A stretch of 10,727 bases of DNA, from NCBI GenBank assembly GCA_045577175.1, contig JAZNHT010000026.1, positions 1-10,727 of the forward strand, read 5' to 3'. Both the position numbers and the translations under genes were made by a program. Below the pieces are notes generated by a model that saw only the letters and a program-made list of their open reading frames with translations, was not told where the DNA came from and did not search any database. Position 1 is the first letter of the stretch; each line of letters begins with the position of its first letter. Source of the DNA: SIG701 sp045577175. GTDB taxonomy: Bacteria; Bacillota; Clostridia; Oscillospirales; CAG-272. This document shows, in pieces, positions 1 to 6,535 of this stretch.

Positions 1-696
1 GTACACGGGAGCGCGGAGGAGGTGCTTCTCAATCTCGCACAGGCGCACGGCGCGCGCGCACTCGGTGCACCGCTTCTCACGGTGGGAGGCGGACGGACAG
101 AGAGTGTCAATGCCGTGCTCGGCGGGACGACAGTTCTTTCCGCGATGCGCACGGTCTGCGCGCAGAGTGGGCTGGGTATCCGTTTGGGCATTACGGAGGG
201 CGTATTTGTGTTTTCGGTGCTCGCACGGACGGAGAGCGAGGCGGTTTTCTCGCGTGACGGCGGCGATCTTTCAGACGGAGAGGCGCGCACGGACTTGAAA
301 AATTACGTAAACCGTGTGATCGTGTGTGCGACGGGCGGCGTGCGTGTGACGGTGGATGCGGCTGGTCTGTTCTCCGACGGGATCGATGACACAGCGTACC
401 CTCTGCGTGAGCGGTATCACTATGCAGAGGATATTACCGCAGATCGGTATGAGAACGGGGAGGCGCACAGAGACGCGCTCTTTTTTGAGGGGAAACGGTA
501 TCTGGCACGCCGCCGACCGGTGCGCACGGCGGCGGTGTCGCTCACCTCGGAGAAGGCCGCATCCCTTTCGGTGGGGGCAGAGGCGCACGTGGAAGATACG
601 CTGCTTGGCATGGACAGCAAGGCGTATCTCAGCCGAAAAACATTCCGTGCGGATGGCACGGGTACGGTATACGGCGCGGAGATGACGCTTCTCTGA
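1..696 (+). CDS. Phage tail protein, Gp37-like, 5' partial
   Basis: The reading frame is open from the first base of the window, so the gene starts further left and the first 231 codons seen here are its C-terminal part. An in-window start at base 22 (GTG) has no ribosome binding site and is not needed. The visible protein resembles the C-terminal half of siphovirus Gp37-like tail/baseplate proteins: an 'AEEVLLNLAQ' helix, a hydrophobic 'LSAMRTVCAQSGLGIRLGI' segment typical of the 'one-off solver' part of these proteins, a run of beta strands, 'LKNYVNRVIV', and a late 'SEKAASL' segment. It sits directly before the tail-fibre gene, as expected for the last baseplate component in a phage tail operon. 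GC content matches the host genes. I am fairly sure it is phage structural and less sure of the exact family. Confidence 0.72.
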   Translation, partial: VHGSAEEVLLNLAQAHGARALGAPLLTVGGGRTESVNAVLGGTTVLSAMRTVCAQSGLGIRLGITEGVFVFSVLARTESEAVFSRDGGDLSDGEARTDLKNYVNRVIVCATGGVRVTVDAAGLFSDGIDDTAYPLRERYHYAEDITADRYENGEAHRDALFFEGKRYLARRRPVRTAAVSLTSEKAASLSVGAEAHVEDTLLGMDSKAYLSRKTFRADGTGTVYGAEMTLL

Positions 697-738
697 AGCG
701 TGCGCCGTGAAATTTTGATATAGAAATGGAGAAAAACA

Positions 739-1980
739 ATGGAGAAATCGTTTCCTTTTAACGCTGTGATCGTGGACGGAGTGCCGGACAGAGTATACGC
801 GGCGGAAGATTTTGCCGCGGAGAGAGCGGCGTATGTATCAAACGGCGTGACGGCGGCGGACGCGCTTACCGTATCCGCATCCAAAGAGGGCGGCATGGCG
901 GTGGAGATTGCCGCAGGTGCCGCGGTCATTGACGGATACACCTATTTTAACACGACGCCGCTGACGGCGGCAATCGAGGCTTCGGACGCGGCTCTTTCGC
1001 GTATCGATCTCGCCGTTTTGCGGCTGGATCTTTCCGCGCGCACCATGTACTGCACGGTGAAATGCGGTATTCCGGCAGAAATTCCGACCTCCCCCGTGTG
1101 CGCGTTTGGCGAGGAGGTGCGCGAGATTCCGCTTGCCGAGATTTTCGTCAAGGCAGGGGAGAGCGTGATTGAGAGCGCACACATCACGGACAGGCGCGTG
1201 CGTGCGGATTACATCTTAAACCGTGTCGAGGTGGAGGCGGTGCTGGAGGAGTACCGCGCGGCGATCTGCGAGTATTTCGACGGCGAGGATGCCGCACGGA
1301 TCATTGAAGCGTCGAAAATTTTCCGAAAGGATGCCGGTGCGGATACGGTGCTCACCGGTGACGGAGAGTATCATCCGGCGGCAGGCAGACTTGTCGAGCT
1401 TGTCCGCTTTACAGAGGACGGTACGTTCTCTCCGGCGGCGTATCCGTCCGTAGGCAGTCTTTATACGGTCGTGATTCAGGGCGCGGGCGGTGCAGGCGGC
1501 TGGGCGAATATTTACGACATCTGCGGCGGATGTGCCGGAGCCGCGTATACCGTTTCGAATCTGCCGCTGGATGCGGAAAAAACGTATGCTGTTACGGTCG
1601 GTAAAGGCGGCGCAGGTGCGACGAGTGCCTTCTATACGGACGCTTTGCCGGGGACGGACGGCGGTGCGTCCTCGTTTGACGGATTTTTTGTGCCGGGCGG
1701 TAAAGGCGGTCAGCGAAAGGATTATCTTGATGCAGGAACTGTGACGATGGAGGCGGCAAAGGCAGGGATCTACACCGCTTCTGTCGGTACGTGCGGCTCG
1801 GGCGGCGGCGGTGCGGATTCCCTGCTTGGTTGTGGCGGTGCAAATGCCCCCGAGGGCGGCGATCCTTCGGTTGTATCCCCGAGCGGATACGGTGCCGGCG
1901 GCGGTGCGTGTGCGATTGTGAATGCGCCGTCCGGCGACGGCGGCGACGGTATCGTGATCGTATACGGGTACGTCGTATGA
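739..1980 (+). CDS. Phage baseplate/tail-fibre protein with glycine-rich tip
   Basis: A 413-residue structural protein, probably the host-contacting tail fibre. The start is fixed by GGAG at 728-731, 7 nt before the ATG. Residues 1-160 match the N-terminal module common in Clostridia prophages ('SFPFNAVIVDGVPDRVYAAEDF', 'YVSNGV', a 'GYTYFNTT' strand, 'SRIDLAVLRLDL', 'PLAEIFVKAGES', 'AHITDRRV'), which I recognise as a BppU-like attachment domain. Residues 160-235 form a helical linker. From about residue 240 to the end the protein becomes a glycine-rich domain with many GGAGG/GGGG clusters separated by short strands, ending in the typical 'GDGIVIVYGYVV'. Such polyglycine tips act as receptor adhesins in several phages. 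The stop codon overlaps the next start (ATGA), so the next gene is translationally coupled. Confidence 0.82.
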   Translation: MEKSFPFNAVIVDGVPDRVYAAEDFAAERAAYVSNGVTAADALTVSASKEGGMAVEIAAGAAVIDGYTYFNTTPLTAAIEASDAALSRIDLAVLRLDLSARTMYCTVKCGIPAEIPTSPVCAFGEEVREIPLAEIFVKAGESVIESAHITDRRVRADYILNRVEVEAVLEEYRAAICEYFDGEDAARIIEASKIFRKDAGADTVLTGDGEYHPAAGRLVELVRFTEDGTFSPAAYPSVGSLYTVVIQGAGGAGGWANIYDICGGCAGAAYTVSNLPLDAEKTYAVTVGKGGAGATSAFYTDALPGTDGGASSFDGFFVPGGKGGQRKDYLDAGTVTMEAAKAGIYTASVGTCGSGGGGADSLLGCGGANAPEGGDPSVVSPSGYGAGGGACAIVNAPSGDGGDGIVIVYGYVV

Positions 1981-2216
1981 CGTGGGAGATTTTCTGCGGC
2001 ATCGTGACGCTGTGCGGCTTCGGGATCACGGTCGGGACGCCGTTGGCGCGCCTTGCGGCGGTGATTGCGTGGCTGAATGCTTCGGTGACGGAGCTTTCCG
2101 CCGCGATTGCCGCCCTGAAAAAGGAGAACGCAGGCGATCACCGCGCGATGCGGGAGGCGCTGAACGGGCACGAACGCCGCATCACAATTCCGGAGGAGCA
2201 CGATGAACGGCATTGA
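1977..2216 (+). CDS. Small membrane-anchored phage protein, holin-like position
   Basis: A 79-residue protein starting with the ATG inside the ATGA stop/start overlap with the tail-fibre gene. Residues 3-32 form one hydrophobic helix ('WEIFCGIVTLCGFGITVGTP'). Residues 33-66 look like an amphipathic coiled coil ('LNASVTELSAAIAALKKEN'), and the tail is charged and histidine-rich. The layout resembles the small haemolysin XhlA-like or holin-associated proteins found just before the endolysin in Clostridia prophages. Its last 14 bases overlap the lysin start at 2203, so the fibre, membrane protein and lysin genes form one translationally coupled string. Helping the lysin reach the wall is an inference from position; no holin motif is diagnostic at this size. 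Confidence 0.68.
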   Translation: MTWEIFCGIVTLCGFGITVGTPLARLAAVIAWLNASVTELSAAIAALKKENAGDHRAMREALNGHERRITIPEEHDERH

Positions 2217-2676
2217 CGTATCCGCCGCGGACGGCGCGCTCGATTGGGCAGGGGCGTATGCGGAGGGCGTGGATTTCGCGCTGATTCGCGCCTCTGTCGG
2301 GATGGCGGCGGATGCTCGCTTTGCGGAGAATACCGCAAAGGCGCACGCGGCGGGAATCAAAATCGGCGTGTACCACGATCTGTACGCACGCAGAGCGGCG
2401 GATGCACGGGCGGAGGCGGCGGTTTTTCTGAACGCAATCTCGCCCGTGAAAGAAAAAATCCGCCTGTGGGCAATCTGCCGTGCGGAGGATTCCTTCTGTG
2501 CGCCGTTTGCGGAGGATTTTCTTTACGAGGTTTCCGCGAATGGATTCGCTCCCATGGCGGCGGTGCCGCCGTCCGTTTTGCCGCAGATCGGCGCACGGTA
2601 TCCTTTGTGGCTTCTTCTTTGGGGCGTGCCCGAGGCACGTGCGCTCTCGTATGCGCCGAGAATCTGGCAGTACTGA
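2203..2676 (+). CDS. GH25 lysozyme-like phage lysin, short and degenerate
   Basis: A 157-residue protein related to glycosyl hydrolase family 25 (Cellosyl/Lys1-type muramidases, which cut the MurNAc-GlcNAc bond of peptidoglycan). Seen in order: 'GIDVSAADGALDW' with the conserved Asp5; 'VDFALIRASVG' (usual 'FAIIRAG'); 'AKAHAAGIKIGVYHDLYA'; 'ARAEAAVFL'; then 'AICRAEDS', where the family normally has D-x-E. Here Glu95 is kept but the Asp position is Arg93. The chain ends at 'RIWQY', whereas family members run on past WQY to another conserved Asp. The ATG is preceded by GGAGGAG at 2191-2197. The gene is in the expected place, last before a terminator. It may be inactive, frameshifted at its 3' end, or a binding-only derivative. 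Confidence 0.75.
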   Translation: MNGIDVSAADGALDWAGAYAEGVDFALIRASVGMAADARFAENTAKAHAAGIKIGVYHDLYARRAADARAEAAVFLNAISPVKEKIRLWAICRAEDSFCAPFAEDFLYEVSANGFAPMAAVPPSVLPQIGARYPLWLLLWGVPEARALSYAPRIWQY

Positions 2677-2745
2677 GAGGGGCGCACGGCATCGGTGCCG
2701 CGACTTCGGATGGATCGGGGCTATTTTTCGGGTATGGGGATATAA

Positions 2746-2776
2746 AAAACGGGGGACCTTTTCGGTCTCCCGTTTT
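2746..2776 (+). terminator. Rho-independent terminator closing the phage unit
   Basis: Arms AAAACGGGGGACC (2746-2758) and GGTCTCCCGTTTT (2764-2776) pair over 13 bp with one G-U wobble around a TTTTC loop. The A-tract/T-tract flanks let it work in both directions. It lies 70 nt after the lysin stop, the usual place for the end of a late phage operon. Confidence 0.85.
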
Positions 2777-2790
2777 CTTGGTCTAAAGAA

Positions 2791-2813
2791 AACCACCAGC
2801 TAAGCTGGTGGTT
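2791..2813. repeat. Palindromic hairpin, left member of a pair
   Basis: Arms AACCACCAGC and GCTGGTGGTT (10 bp, perfect) flank a TAA loop. The same palindrome recurs at 3039-3061 with one compensated base-pair change (A-T to G-C) and a TTA loop, so the structure is conserved and not only the sequence. It may mark the left end of a small mobile element. Confidence 0.75.
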
Positions 2814-2855
2814 CCAAAGAGGATTTTGCCGTTGAGAAATCCTACCGCAGCGGTA

Positions 2856-2903
2856 GGCTCCCCTGTGTAAGGGGAGCTGTCAGCGAAGCTGACTGAGAGG
2901 TTG
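2856..2903 (+). repeat. Dispersed palindromic repeat, copy 1
   Basis: A 48-nt unit built from two hairpins: CTCCCCT-gtgta-AGGGGAG (2858-2876) and GTCAGC-gaa-GCTGAC (2879-2893), followed by TGAGAGGTTG. A second copy lies in the opposite orientation at 10492-10538. From memory, similar 'GTCAGCGAAGCTGAC' units are scattered between genes in many gut Clostridia. Confidence 0.8.
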
Positions 2904-3038
2904 CTTGAGAGTGCTTTTTTATAATCCCTTCGTCACGGAAAAGTAACTGCATCTGTGGCGGTAGGGCGAGTTTGCAAGTGTCAAATGTTTCAGAGGGCTT
3001 TCAGCCCTGTAGGTAACAGGTTCTTATAGGGCTGAGCA

Positions 3039-3061
3039 AACCACCGGCTTAGCCGGTGGTT
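3039..3061. repeat. Palindromic hairpin, right member of a pair
   Basis: Arms AACCACCGGC and GCCGGTGGTT pair perfectly over 10 bp around a TTA loop. It ends 5 bases before the stop codon of the isomerase gene on the - strand. Read on that strand it is a GC-rich hairpin followed by only a short T run, so it might also end isomerase transcription. Confidence 0.75.
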
Positions 3062-3066
3062 ATGAT

Positions 3067-3948
3067 TCAGGCGTGGATCATCTTTATCATAATTTTTGCC
3101 GCTTCCGCCATGAATCGATAGACGTGCGGCAGCATTTCCGCCGGCATCGCCCGATAGAAGGACTGCGCTTCGTAGGTAAAATCGCCCTTGTAGCCGATCT
3201 CGCCGAGGGCTTTTAAGATTTCCTTCCAATCCATCCGTCCTGTGTACGGGATTGTGTGCGCGTCGCGCAGGTGATCGTTGTCGTGGATGTGGAGCGCACC
3301 GAGACGGTCGCCGCCGAGCGCACGGATCATGTCCGCGGCTTCGTGACCGCACAGTCCGCAGTGCCCGAGATCGAGACAGCACGTGAACGCTTCCGGATCG
3401 GCGAGGGTGTCAAAATAACGGATGAACTCCTCCGCCGTCCCGCAGGTGGAATCCCAGATGATCTTGCGTCGGGGATCCGTCTGCCACATGTTCTCAAGCG
3501 CGATTTTGATGCCGTTTTTCTTTGCATACGGGGCGAGGGATCGGTAGAAATCCATGTTCATGGAGAACAGCTTTTCTTCGTTTTTACGGTACGGCAGGTG
3601 CTGCACGGGATGCACCACGATCGCATCCGCACCGAGAAAGGCGGCCGCCTCCACGGCGCGAACGAGGCAGTCGAAGATTGTTTCGTTGTATGCTTTGTTT
3701 TCCGCCTCATCCGACTTGGAGGACGGAAACGGCGCGTGCGCCTGATTGCACACGAGACCGAGTGCATCCGCCGCCGCTTTGACTTCGGCGGCATAGGTAC
3801 GCCATCTGTCCGTGAAGAACGGATTTTTCTCCGAGGTATCAAACAGTGAGACGTCGTAGGCGTCAAAGCCCGCGTCCTTGAGAATCGGCATCAACCCGGG
3901 AAGTCCGAAATGTGTTTGCCCGAAGTCGGTTGCTGTGGAAATACGCAT
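3067..3948 (-). CDS. Sugar phosphate isomerase/epimerase, TIM-barrel family
   Basis: A 293-residue protein of the xylose isomerase-like TIM-barrel superfamily (AP endonuclease family 2 fold), a usual full length. These cytosolic enzymes interconvert ketoses, aldoses or inositol derivatives with a divalent metal. Candidate ligand and catalytic residues sit at the right strand ends: His71 ('NQAHAPFP'), His113 ('VVHPVQ'), Glu152 ('ALENM'), Asp193 and His196 ('CLDLGHC'), His220/His222/Asp223 ('LHIHDND') and Glu260 ('YEAQ'). The Glu-Asp-His-Glu set is that of the metal centre in this superfamily. The ATG at 3948 has GAGGA about 7 nt upstream. The gene stands alone, separated from cysS by a terminator, so the neighbours do not reveal the substrate. 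I would not assign a specific sugar. Confidence 0.88.
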   Translation of the reverse strand: MRISTATDFGQTHFGLPGLMPILKDAGFDAYDVSLFDTSEKNPFFTDRWRTYAAEVKAAADALGLVCNQAHAPFPSSKSDEAENKAYNETIFDCLVRAVEAAAFLGADAIVVHPVQHLPYRKNEEKLFSMNMDFYRSLAPYAKKNGIKIALENMWQTDPRRKIIWDSTCGTAEEFIRYFDTLADPEAFTCCLDLGHCGLCGHEAADMIRALGGDRLGALHIHDNDHLRDAHTIPYTGRMDWKEILKALGEIGYKGDFTYEAQSFYRAMPAEMLPHVYRFMAEAAKIMIKMIHA

Positions 3949-4004
3949 GAAGGCGTCCTCGCTTTCTGCAATATATTTTTAGTGGTCGGCATGTGCTTGT
4001 TTTT

Positions 4005-4029
4005 ACGAACGGTGCAGCACGGAGTTCGT
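4005..4029. promoter_or_regulatory. Nested inverted repeat upstream of the isomerase gene
   Basis: ACGAAC (4005-4010) and GTTCGT (4024-4029) form an outer 6-bp pair. Inside is GTGC-a-GCAC. It lies 57-81 nt upstream of the isomerase start, between that gene and the cysS terminator, so it could be an operator for the gene. A weak -10-like TATATT sits at 3970-3975 on the - strand with no good -35. Function is not shown. Confidence 0.25.
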
Positions 4030-4066
4030 CAGCCAAGGAAGAGTGGGGTGAATTTTTCGCGGAGCG

Positions 4067-4121
4067 GAAAAGAGGGGAGAGAAAACTTCGGCGTTTGAGA
4101 TGGTTTCTCTCCCCTCTTTGT
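4067..4121 (-). terminator. Terminator after cysS
   Basis: A 16-bp stem of GA-rich and CT-rich arms (4068-4083 pairing with 4104-4119) with a 20-nt loop starts 8 nt after the cysS stop. On the - strand it is followed by TTTT. On the + strand the other side also carries T-rich sequence, so it could insulate both directions. It ends the cysE-CPBP-cysS operon. Confidence 0.78.
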
Positions 4122-4126
4122 TTTTA

Positions 4127-5548
4127 TTACCCGATCGTGTACGTCGTTCCTTCGGGGGTATCCTTGAGCGTCACGCCCATCGCGGTCAGCTCGGCGCGGA
4201 TCTCGTCCGCACGGGCGTAGTTTTTCGCTTTCTTCGCCTCCAGACGCTCATTGATCAGTGCTTCGATCTTCGCGACCGTGTCATCATCGGCGGCAGGTGC
4301 GGCATTCTCCTCGCGCAGCTTCTCCGCCGCTTTTATCAGATTGAGCGAGAGCACGCGGTCGAAATCGGAGAGAAGCGCGAGCTTCTCCGCGTCACTGATC
4401 GGTGCCTTCAGCACGTCGTACAGCGCGGTCACGGCGAGGGACGTGTTCAGATCGTTGTCCAGTGCCGCCTTGAACGAATCCTTCAGTGCGGCGACGGCAT
4501 CCGTATTCTCGCCCGTCTTGGCAGGATCGAGCGCGGCGATTTTTGCGATCAGCTTGCCGTATGCGGCGGCGGCGTTGTCCAGCGCATCCCACGAGAAGAC
4601 GAGCACCTTGCGGTAGTGCGACTGCATACAGAAGAAGCGGTAGACCATCGGATCGTACCCTTTTTCCTCAAGGAGGGACACGGTCAGAAATTCGCCTGCG
4701 GATTTGCTCATCTTACCCGAATTTGTGTTCAGGTGGAGGATGTGGAACCAATATTTGCACCACGGATGACCGATAAACGCCTCCGACTGCGCGATTTCGT
4801 TGGTGTGGTGGGGGAAGGCGTTGTCGATGCCGCCGCAGTGGATGTCGAGGTGTTCGCCGAGGTGCTTCAGCGAGATCGCGGAGCATTCGATGTGCCAGCC
4901 GGGGTAGCCGATCCCCCACGGACTGTCCCACTTGAGCTCCTGATCCTCAAATTTCGATTTCGTGAACCAAAGGACGAAGTCCGTCTTGTTTTTCTTGTTG
5001 CCGTCCTCCTCCACGCCGTCGCGGACACCGACTGCAAGATCCTCCGCCTCAAAATTGTTGAAGACGTAGTACTCGGTCAGCTTCGACGTGTCGAAATACA
5101 CGTTGCCGCCGGCGATGTAGGCATAGCCGCCGTCAAGAAGTCCCTGCACCATCGTGATAAATTCCGCGATGCAGTTTGTGGCAGGCTCGACGACGTCGGG
5201 GCGCTTGATGTTCAGCTTCTCACAGTCGGCGAAGAACGCGTCCGTGTAGAACTTGGCGATCTCCATGACCGTCTTTTTCTCACGGCGTGCGCCCTTGAGC
5301 ATCTTGTCCTCGCCTGTGTCCGCGTCGCTTGTCAGATGACCGACGTCGGTGATGTTCATGACGCGCTTTACGTCGTATCCGTTATAGCGGAACGCCTTTT
5401 CGAGCACGTCCTCCATGATGTAGGAACGCAAATTTCCGATGTGGGCGAAGTGGTACACGGTCGGACCGCAGGTGTACATCGACACCTTGCCCGGTACGTG
5501 GGGGATAAATTCTTCTTTCTCGTGGGAGAGGGAGTTATACAGCTTCAT
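4127..5548 (-). CDS. cysS: Cysteinyl-tRNA synthetase
   Basis: A class I aminoacyl-tRNA synthetase that activates cysteine with ATP and charges tRNA-Cys in the cytosol. The 473-residue length is normal. Visible signatures are 'YTCGPTVY' with zinc ligand Cys27, 'AHIGN' (HIGH motif, 36-39), 'GWHIECSA' with Cys222, 'FPHHTNEIAQSEA' with His247 and Glu251 completing the zinc site, 'HILHLNTNSGKMSKS' with the KMSKS loop at 279-283, and a C-terminal 'LIEGR'-less helical tRNA-binding region with the common ending 'GVTLKDTPEGTTYTIG'. The ATG is preceded by AAAGGA, which overlaps the stop codon of the CPBP protease gene only 12 nt away. It is the last gene of the T-box controlled operon, so its level should rise when tRNA-Cys is uncharged. 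Confidence 0.97.
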   Translation of the reverse strand: MKLYNSLSHEKEEFIPHVPGKVSMYTCGPTVYHFAHIGNLRSYIMEDVLEKAFRYNGYDVKRVMNITDVGHLTSDADTGEDKMLKGARREKKTVMEIAKFYTDAFFADCEKLNIKRPDVVEPATNCIAEFITMVQGLLDGGYAYIAGGNVYFDTSKLTEYYVFNNFEAEDLAVGVRDGVEEDGNKKNKTDFVLWFTKSKFEDQELKWDSPWGIGYPGWHIECSAISLKHLGEHLDIHCGGIDNAFPHHTNEIAQSEAFIGHPWCKYWFHILHLNTNSGKMSKSAGEFLTVSLLEEKGYDPMVYRFFCMQSHYRKVLVFSWDALDNAAAAYGKLIAKIAALDPAKTGENTDAVAALKDSFKAALDNDLNTSLAVTALYDVLKAPISDAEKLALLSDFDRVLSLNLIKAAEKLREENAAPAADDDTVAKIEALINERLEAKKAKNYARADEIRAELTAMGVTLKDTPEGTTYTIG

Positions 5549-5560
5549 GGTTATATCCTT

Positions 5561-6535
5561 TCATGATTGAGACGTGGTATCGGGGATTTCGTGCTCGTCC
5601 GCGGCAGGCTTTCTGAGAAGCAGATAGCCGCAGATTACGGACAGCGCGATGGAGACGAGGTACAAGGCAAGGAAGAGGAACGTGTTTATTTCCTCCCCGA
5701 GCAAAGAGAGCAGATAGGAGGAGCCGTTAAATCCCGCGTGCATGAGAATCGGCGCGAGGATGGAATCGTTCTGCCGCATCATAACGAGGGCGAGGAGGAT
5801 TCCGAAGGCACCTGCATAGGCAAACGAGATCGGATGCCCGTGCGCCCATCCGAAAATAATGGCGGAGAGGAGAACGGCGGCAAATGCCGGCATACCGCGG
5901 CGGAGACGGGTGAACACCAGTCCGCGGAAAATGAGCTCCTCCAGAATCGGCGTGACGATCACGACGCTCAGAAGCTCCAGCCAGAACGGACCGCTTGAGA
6001 GGAGCGCACTGCTTTCGCTGAAGGAGTTCAGCACATCCTCGGGGATCGGGATGAGCGAGATCGTGATAACGGCGAAGACCTGAAGTGCCGCACCGAAAAG
6101 GAGAGCCGGCAGGACGGATTTTCCCGGGATCGGGTGCAGATGCACCTCCGTGACGGGATCCTTGCGGCGAAGACGGAGCGAGAGAAACACGATCAGAACC
6201 GTGATAAGCGCCGAGAGGATCAAAAGCACGTGGATTTTCTCGTACAGGACTTCGTAGACGGACTCAAAAGCGGTGAGAAAATCGAGCATACCACCGTTTA
6301 ATGCGGCGTTCATCATATCCTCGTACATCATGGATGCGGCGAGCATACCTGCATACACGCCCGTCACGACGGACTGGACAAGAATGAACAGAAAATAGTA
6401 GCAGAGCGCACGCCCGATCGCACCGAGTGCGCTTCTGCGGGGCGGAGTCGGCGGTGCCGCCTGCAGCTGGGTACCGCATCGGGGGCAGAAAATTTCGTTC
6501 TGCTCGGCAGAGAAGCCGCACTTCGGACAGATCAT
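5561..6535 (-). CDS. CPBP-family intramembrane metalloprotease with zinc ribbon
   Basis: A 324-residue membrane protein of the CPBP (CAAX protease and bacteriocin-processing, Abi) family. Residues 1-21 are a zinc ribbon (Cys3, Cys6, Cys17, Cys20). Hydrophobic segments follow at about 42-68, 101-121, 141-163 and 184-199, then the catalytic core: 'EELIFRG' (Glu199, Glu200, Arg204), 'FGWAH' (Phe228, His232) and 'HAGFN' (His266, Asn270), with closing helices to 308. All three CPBP motifs are intact, so activity is likely; the substrate is unknown. The start overlaps the cysE stop by 4 nt (ATGA), with GGAGG at 6543-6547 inside the cysE 3' end. It is 12 nt before cysS, so it is fully embedded in the cysteine operon, though its fold does not suggest a role in cysteine synthesis. 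Confidence 0.9.
   Translation of the reverse strand: MICPKCGFSAEQNEIFCPRCGTQLQAAPPTPPRRSALGAIGRALCYYFLFILVQSVVTGVYAGMLAASMMYEDMMNAALNGGMLDFLTAFESVYEVLYEKIHVLLILSALITVLIVFLSLRLRRKDPVTEVHLHPIPGKSVLPALLFGAALQVFAVITISLIPIPEDVLNSFSESSALLSSGPFWLELLSVVIVTPILEELIFRGLVFTRLRRGMPAFAAVLLSAIIFGWAHGHPISFAYAGAFGILLALVMMRQNDSILAPILMHAGFNGSSYLLSLLGEEINTFLFLALYLVSIALSVICGYLLLRKPAADEHEIPDTTSQS

Larger units (their letters stand above)
2791..3061. mobile_element. Hairpin-bounded non-coding element, possible IS200/IS605-type remnant
   Basis: The non-coding gap between the lysin and the isomerase holds a 271-bp segment bounded by two near-identical hairpins. Inside are CCTACCG-cag-CGGTAGG (2841-2857), a dispersed 48-nt repeat (2856-2903), and near the right end a further small stem, AGGGCT-TTC-AGCCCT. 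IS200/IS605 elements and their transposase-free derivatives are recognised through subterminal hairpins rather than classical inverted repeats, which fits this layout. No transposase or TnpB frame exists here. The assignment is an inference from architecture. The alternative is a chance cluster of separate palindromic repeats. Confidence 0.4.

Noticed and set aside
1791..2216. Use of the longer 141-codon frame for the small membrane protein
   Set aside because: Its upstream part is an arginine-rich shadow of the glycine-rich tail-fibre sequence; the ATG at 1977 overlaps the previous stop and gives a sensible membrane helix.
2901..2925. TTGCTT ... TATAAT as a promoter inside the hairpin-bounded element
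   Set aside because: The spacer is only 13 nt and there is no gene downstream on that strand.
4100..5566. A 488-codon open frame on the + strand, antisense to cysS
   Set aside because: It mirrors cysS almost exactly, has no ribosome binding site or recognisable domain, and long antisense frames are expected in GC-rich coding DNA.
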